Below, one piece after another: positions 60,955 through 64,000 of a DNA stretch of 64,000 nt. The notes beneath the pieces are model-generated. The model was not told the origin of the DNA. It ran no database searches and saw only the letters and a program-made list of their open reading frames with translations. The position numbers were made by a program, and so were the translations under genes. Source of the stretch: Pseudomonas sp. W4I3. GTDB lineage: Bacteria; Pseudomonadota; Gammaproteobacteria; Pseudomonadales; Pseudomonadaceae. The stretch is taken from NCBI RefSeq assembly GCF_030816195.1, contig NZ_JAUSXS010000001.1:4673501-4737500 (forward strand), written 5' to 3'. Each line of letters opens with the position of its first letter. The stretch's first letter is position 1.

Positions 60955-61667
60955 TCCACGGGCGCCAACCCATCGATCGGCGTTTCATCACAGACCAACT
61001 GCCAGTGCAATGATGGTTGATGCGGGGCAAGGATCGCCCCGTAGGCCAGGCAAAAAAGCTGCGCGGCCTGAACCTGACCATAGTGAACCTGCCCAACGCT
61101 CACGGGCGGGTTCACCATGATCTCGGCCACCCCGCTTGCGCTGCTTTGCGGTACCGCACAAAAACCTGCGAGCGATTGGGTCAGCCCGGTGCCCCGGGCC
61201 TTGAGCCAGGTTTCCTTGATGCTCCACAGTTGCGTAAAGCGCGACAGGTAGTTGGCTTCATCAAGCGCCAGCCAACACTGCTCGTGCGGATGGAAAAAAC
61301 GCCGGGCGATGGCTTTTTTCACCGCCACTTTCCCGCTGATTGCTTCCAGGTCAACGCCCACCTCGTGGCCCCGGCACAGAGCGATGGCAGCCGAACGACC
61401 GCTATGGCTCACGTTGAAACGCAACCAGGTGTGCTCAGGCAGCCAAGGCTTACCCGCGGCGGTTCGCGCGATACGCACTTGATCGACCGGGATGCCAAGG
61501 TAGACGGCCAGCACGTGGCACAGCCAACGGTGTGCCAGTTGACGAACCGGCATGTGCCCCGGTTCATCGTCAAAGTGGCGCAGCAGGCAGAGGCCGTGGC
61601 CTTCGATCAACTCAGGCAGAGCGTTGCAACGGTAAATTGATGGTGACCTTGCAACCGGTCTGCTCAT
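60891..61667 (-). CDS. 4'-Phosphopantetheinyl transferase (Sfp type)
   Basis: 258 residues from ATG 61667, which lies inside the histidine-kinase gene (56-base overlap). Motifs: GKPWLPEH, FNVSHSG, GVDLEAI with the Mg-binding Asp106 and Glu108, and WSIKETWLKARGTGL with Lys151-Glu152. It transfers phosphopantetheine from CoA to the carrier Ser and presumably activates the two carriers at 42693 and 47760. Sfp-type enzymes are usual in secondary metabolism. A later start cannot be excluded. Confidence 0.9.
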   Translation of the reverse strand: MSRPVARSPSIYRCNALPELIEGHGLCLLRHFDDEPGHMPVRQLAHRWLCHVLAVYLGIPVDQVRIARTAAGKPWLPEHTWLRFNVSHSGRSAAIALCRGHEVGVDLEAISGKVAVKKAIARRFFHPHEQCWLALDEANYLSRFTQLWSIKETWLKARGTGLTQSLAGFCAVPQSSASGVAEIMVNPPVSVGQVHYGQVQAAQLFCLAYGAILAPHQPSLHWQLVCDETPIDGLAPVDHEQSEVEISLPKAAAAPVST

Positions 61668-62937
61668 GACGATTTTCCAGAGACAAGTAGCCGCCGTGGC
61701 TTTCGACAATCTGTCGGCAAAAGATCAGGCCAATGCCGGTGCCATTGGGTTTGGTGGTGTAGAACGGCACGAACAGGTTCTTCGGGTTGGTCAGCCCCAC
61801 TCCGCTGTCGAGGATGGTGATCCGCAAGCGCCCCTTCTCTTCGGCCCATTCGATGTCGATGCCCTCAGCGCTGCTTTCCATCGACTCATCGGCATTCTTG
61901 ATCAGGTTGATCATTAACTGATGGATCTGGGCCCGATCAAGGCTGGCCATCAGCGGGCGCGGTCCGTGCAAGCTCATCACGCGGTGAGCGAACAGCAGTG
62001 GCAACTCGGCCATCACGGCGGCCAAATCCAGAGGCTCCTTGCGTGCCGGCGCCAGTTTGCTCAGTTGCCTGTAACTGCTGATGAACTCGATCAGCTCGCG
62101 CGCCCGTCGGCTGATCAGGTCGATACCCTCGGCAAAACCTGGCGGTAAGTTTTCAGCGTTATGCCGGTAATGCTGCTGCAGCATCTGGCTGATGGAGGCA
62201 ATGGGGCTCAGGGAGTTGTTGATTTCATGACTGATCACGCGCAGCAGATCCTGCCAGGCTTTCTGCTCCTCCTGACGCAACATGTCGTCGACGTCGCTGA
62301 CAAACAACAGCACGTTCTGCACGCCATCCACCATGTAGGTGTCACTGGAAACCTTATAGCGCCCTGGTCGCCCTTCATGCTCGGAGACCACCGGCTGCTG
62401 CGTATTGGCGTTGAGCAGCAGGGTATCCAGCTGCCAGCGACTGGCGGGATCGCCAATCAACTTCTCCAGCGAGGTGCCCAGCATTCGTGACGCTGCCGCA
62501 TTGCACCAGATCAGGCGATGGTTGGCGTCCAACGCATAGATCGCGACCGTGATGTTGGAAATCACCTTTTGCAGCAGAAAGTCCATCTCTCGCTGCTGTT
62601 GACGGTGGCGTGACAATTGGCTGGAAATATCATTGATCTGTGCGATAACGCCTTCAAAAGCCCCCGCCCCGGTCGACACCCCGCGCAGGCTGAAATCCTC
62701 CTGTTCCACGGCTTCGAGCAAATTGGATATGACGTTGATTTTGTAGATCAACTGCTGAAAAAAGTGATAGCAGAAATAAACCATCGTCACGCACAAGACG
62801 AACAGCGTGAAAAGCTTCAGGTAAATGGACTGGTGCGGAAAAAACCATAGCAGCAGATAGGCAATGATGGCGCCCATTGGCGCCAGGCTGCACAACAGCA
62901 AGTGACGTCTTTCAAATGCGTAAAAAAATTTACTCAT
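61612..62937 (-). CDS. NtrB/NtrY-like sensor histidine kinase
   Basis: 441 residues. Two membrane helices near residues 12-33 and 40-62, a HAMP-like linker, a PAS-type domain (AIYALDANHRLIWCNAAASRMLG) and the kinase: H-box VISHEINNSLSPI with His237, N-box LMINLIKNADES, G-boxes DSGVGL and NGTGIGLIFCRQIV. The H-box with Asn after Glu-Ile is typical of kinases paired with sigma-54 activators. The ATG overlaps the regulator stop by eight bases, so the two form a two-component pair. The periplasmic loop is only a few residues, so the signal is likely sensed in the membrane or cytoplasm. Confidence 0.92.
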   Translation of the reverse strand: MSKFFYAFERRHLLLCSLAPMGAIIAYLLLWFFPHQSIYLKLFTLFVLCVTMVYFCYHFFQQLIYKINVISNLLEAVEQEDFSLRGVSTGAGAFEGVIAQINDISSQLSRHRQQQREMDFLLQKVISNITVAIYALDANHRLIWCNAAASRMLGTSLEKLIGDPASRWQLDTLLLNANTQQPVVSEHEGRPGRYKVSSDTYMVDGVQNVLLFVSDVDDMLRQEEQKAWQDLLRVISHEINNSLSPIASISQMLQQHYRHNAENLPPGFAEGIDLISRRARELIEFISSYRQLSKLAPARKEPLDLAAVMAELPLLFAHRVMSLHGPRPLMASLDRAQIHQLMINLIKNADESMESSAEGIDIEWAEEKGRLRITILDSGVGLTNPKNLFVPFYTTKPNGTGIGLIFCRQIVESHGGYLSLENRHEQTGCKVTINLPLQRSA

Positions 62938-64000
62938 GGCAAATTTTTAGTTTTTCAAGCCGGCGATAAAACGCGCTGCGGCTCAGGCCCAGCGATTCGG
63001 CAGCCTTGACCGCGTTGCCGTCGTACTGACGCAGGCGTCGCAGCAGCAAGGTTTCTTCGACCTCGGCCAGGGTGCACGCATCGCTTATCCCTGCCGACGC
63101 GTCGGTGACCGGACGCGCCGTGCTCTGCGACAACACCGAAGGCGGCAGGCAAAGGTCTTCCAGGTCAATCACACTGGCGCGACACAGCAACACGGCACGT
63201 TCCAGCAGGTGACTGAGCTCACGGATATTGCCGGGCCAGGAATACTCAAGCAGGCCCTGTCGCGCTTGCGGCAATAACACGGGCCGGGGCTTGTTGTACT
63301 TGCGCGCAAAACGCTTGAGGAAACGCTCGGTCAACGGCTCGATGTCTTCCAACCGCTCTCGAAGCGGCGGCAGCTGAATCTGAATCAGGTTCATGCGATA
63401 CAGCAGGTCCTGACGAAAACGCCCCTCGAGCACGGCCTTTTCCAGGTCTGAATTGGTGGCGGCGATAATTCGGCACTGCGTGGTCTGCGTACGTGAAGAT
63501 CCGACGCGCTCAAACTGCCGCTCCTCCAGCACCCGCAGCAACTTCACCTGCTGGGTCAGGGGCAAGTTACCGATTTCATCGAGAAACAGCGTGCCTTTGT
63601 CGGCCAATTCGAATCGACCGATTCGATTTTCCCGCGCATCGGTAAAGGCGCCCTTGATGTGGCCGAACATCTCGCTTTCAAAGAGCTGCTCGTTGATGCA
63701 GCCCATGTTCACTTCGACAATGCTGTGTTCGCAGCGTGACGAAATCTGGTGGATGTAGCGCGCGAGCAGGCTTTTACCGGTACCGTTTTCGCCCAGGATC
63801 AGCACGCTGGTATCCGTGACCGCCACCTTTTCCACCAGGCTGATCAGACGTTGCATCGCCGGCGATCGGACAACCCATTCGCTGTCCATGTCATCTTCGA
63901 GCGCCAGCTTGAGCAGCTTGTTTTCTTCACGCAGGCAATTGCCCGAACGACGCGCCTGGCTCAGCGTGATCTGCTGTTGGACGATGCTCAGCAAACGCTC
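62930..64000 (-). CDS. Sigma-54-dependent response regulator, C-terminal part (runs off window)
   Basis: The frame is open at the window edge, so the N-terminal receiver domain probably lies outside. Seen here are the AAA+ domain (Walker A ILGENGTGKSLLA, HIKGAFTDARENRIGRFELA, Walker B GTLFLDEIGNLPL, arginine-finger region FRQDLLYRMN) and a Fis-type HTH at the end (GNAVKAAESLGLSRSAFYRRLEKL). The sigma-54 contact loop reads GAFTDA instead of GAFTGA, a variant found in several activators. Forms a pair with the kinase at 61612-62937. Confidence 0.93.
   Translation of the reverse strand, partial: ERLLSIVQQQITLSQARRSGNCLREENKLLKLALEDDMDSEWVVRSPAMQRLISLVEKVAVTDTSVLILGENGTGKSLLARYIHQISSRCEHSIVEVNMGCINEQLFESEMFGHIKGAFTDARENRIGRFELADKGTLFLDEIGNLPLTQQVKLLRVLEERQFERVGSSRTQTTQCRIIAATNSDLEKAVLEGRFRQDLLYRMNLIQIQLPPLRERLEDIEPLTERFLKRFARKYNKPRPVLLPQARQGLLEYSWPGNIRELSHLLERAVLLCRASVIDLEDLCLPPSVLSQSTARPVTDASAGISDACTLAEVEETLLLRRLRQYDGNAVKAAESLGLSRSAFYRRLEKLKICHE

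Overview
The window reads as a chromosome segment from a Pseudomonas of the fluorescens group. This rests on high-GC coding sequence, two families of REP/REPIN palindromes typical of that group, a CsrA/Rsm paralogue, the N-acetylglutaminylglutamine amide (NAGGN) osmolyte operon next to a double-domain PPK2 enzyme, and an aroC-MFS-ARD / hydrolase / prmB / Smr / folE block whose order matches what I recall for P. aeruginosa. No tRNA, rRNA, CRISPR array, IS element or prophage was recognised.

Layout. 1-478: start of an EamA transporter on the minus strand. 552-9359 (minus): a chaperone-usher fimbrial operon with major pilin, minor pilin, usher, chaperone, four further pilins and two tandem two-domain adhesin-like paralogues separated by a REPIN. 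9846-21079: thiolase, an intergenic block of repeats, polyphosphate:AMP phosphotransferase, MnmC, the three-gene NAGGN operon, a YheU-like protein and a CsrA-family regulator. 21206-29375: SDR, DUF3309, LTA-synthase-like sulfatase-fold protein, PLDc_N protein, ankyrin pair, FATP-like acyl-CoA synthetase, DUF3509 (with a near-consensus sigma-54 promoter) and a very small LuxR-type protein. 29585-38445: a degenerate acireductone dioxygenase, MFS transporter, aroC, hydrolase, prmB, isochorismatase-like protein, a frameshifted Smr gene, folE and a glutaredoxin-like protein. 38583-42536: AtuA-type proteins, a CitMHS transporter and a divergent LysR regulator.

42693-60954 (plus), followed by a minus-strand block 60891-64000, is the most unusual part: what looks like a natural-product gene cluster that I cannot assign to a known compound. 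It encodes two free-standing carrier proteins, three adenylate-forming enzymes that keep the Asp expected for amino-acid substrates, a BtrK-like PLP decarboxylase, three KAS III-fold enzymes with Cys and two His in place of Cys-His-Asn, two KAS III-fold partners with no catalytic Cys, two acyl-CoA-dehydrogenase-like flavoproteins, an alpha/beta hydrolase, a VOC protein, an unrecognised protein, a cytochrome P450, a luciferase-like monooxygenase and a secreted DUF2807 protein. Most genes overlap or nearly touch, suggesting one long translationally coupled transcript. The minus-strand block supplies an Sfp-type phosphopantetheinyl transferase to activate the carriers, an NtrB/NtrY-like histidine kinase and a sigma-54 activator that runs off the window.

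How the cluster could work (inference): adenylating enzymes load amino acids on the carriers, the decarboxylase and dehydrogenases modify the tethered acyl groups, the KAS III-fold pairs join acyl units in a PqsBC-like manner, and the P450 and flavin monooxygenase tailor the product.
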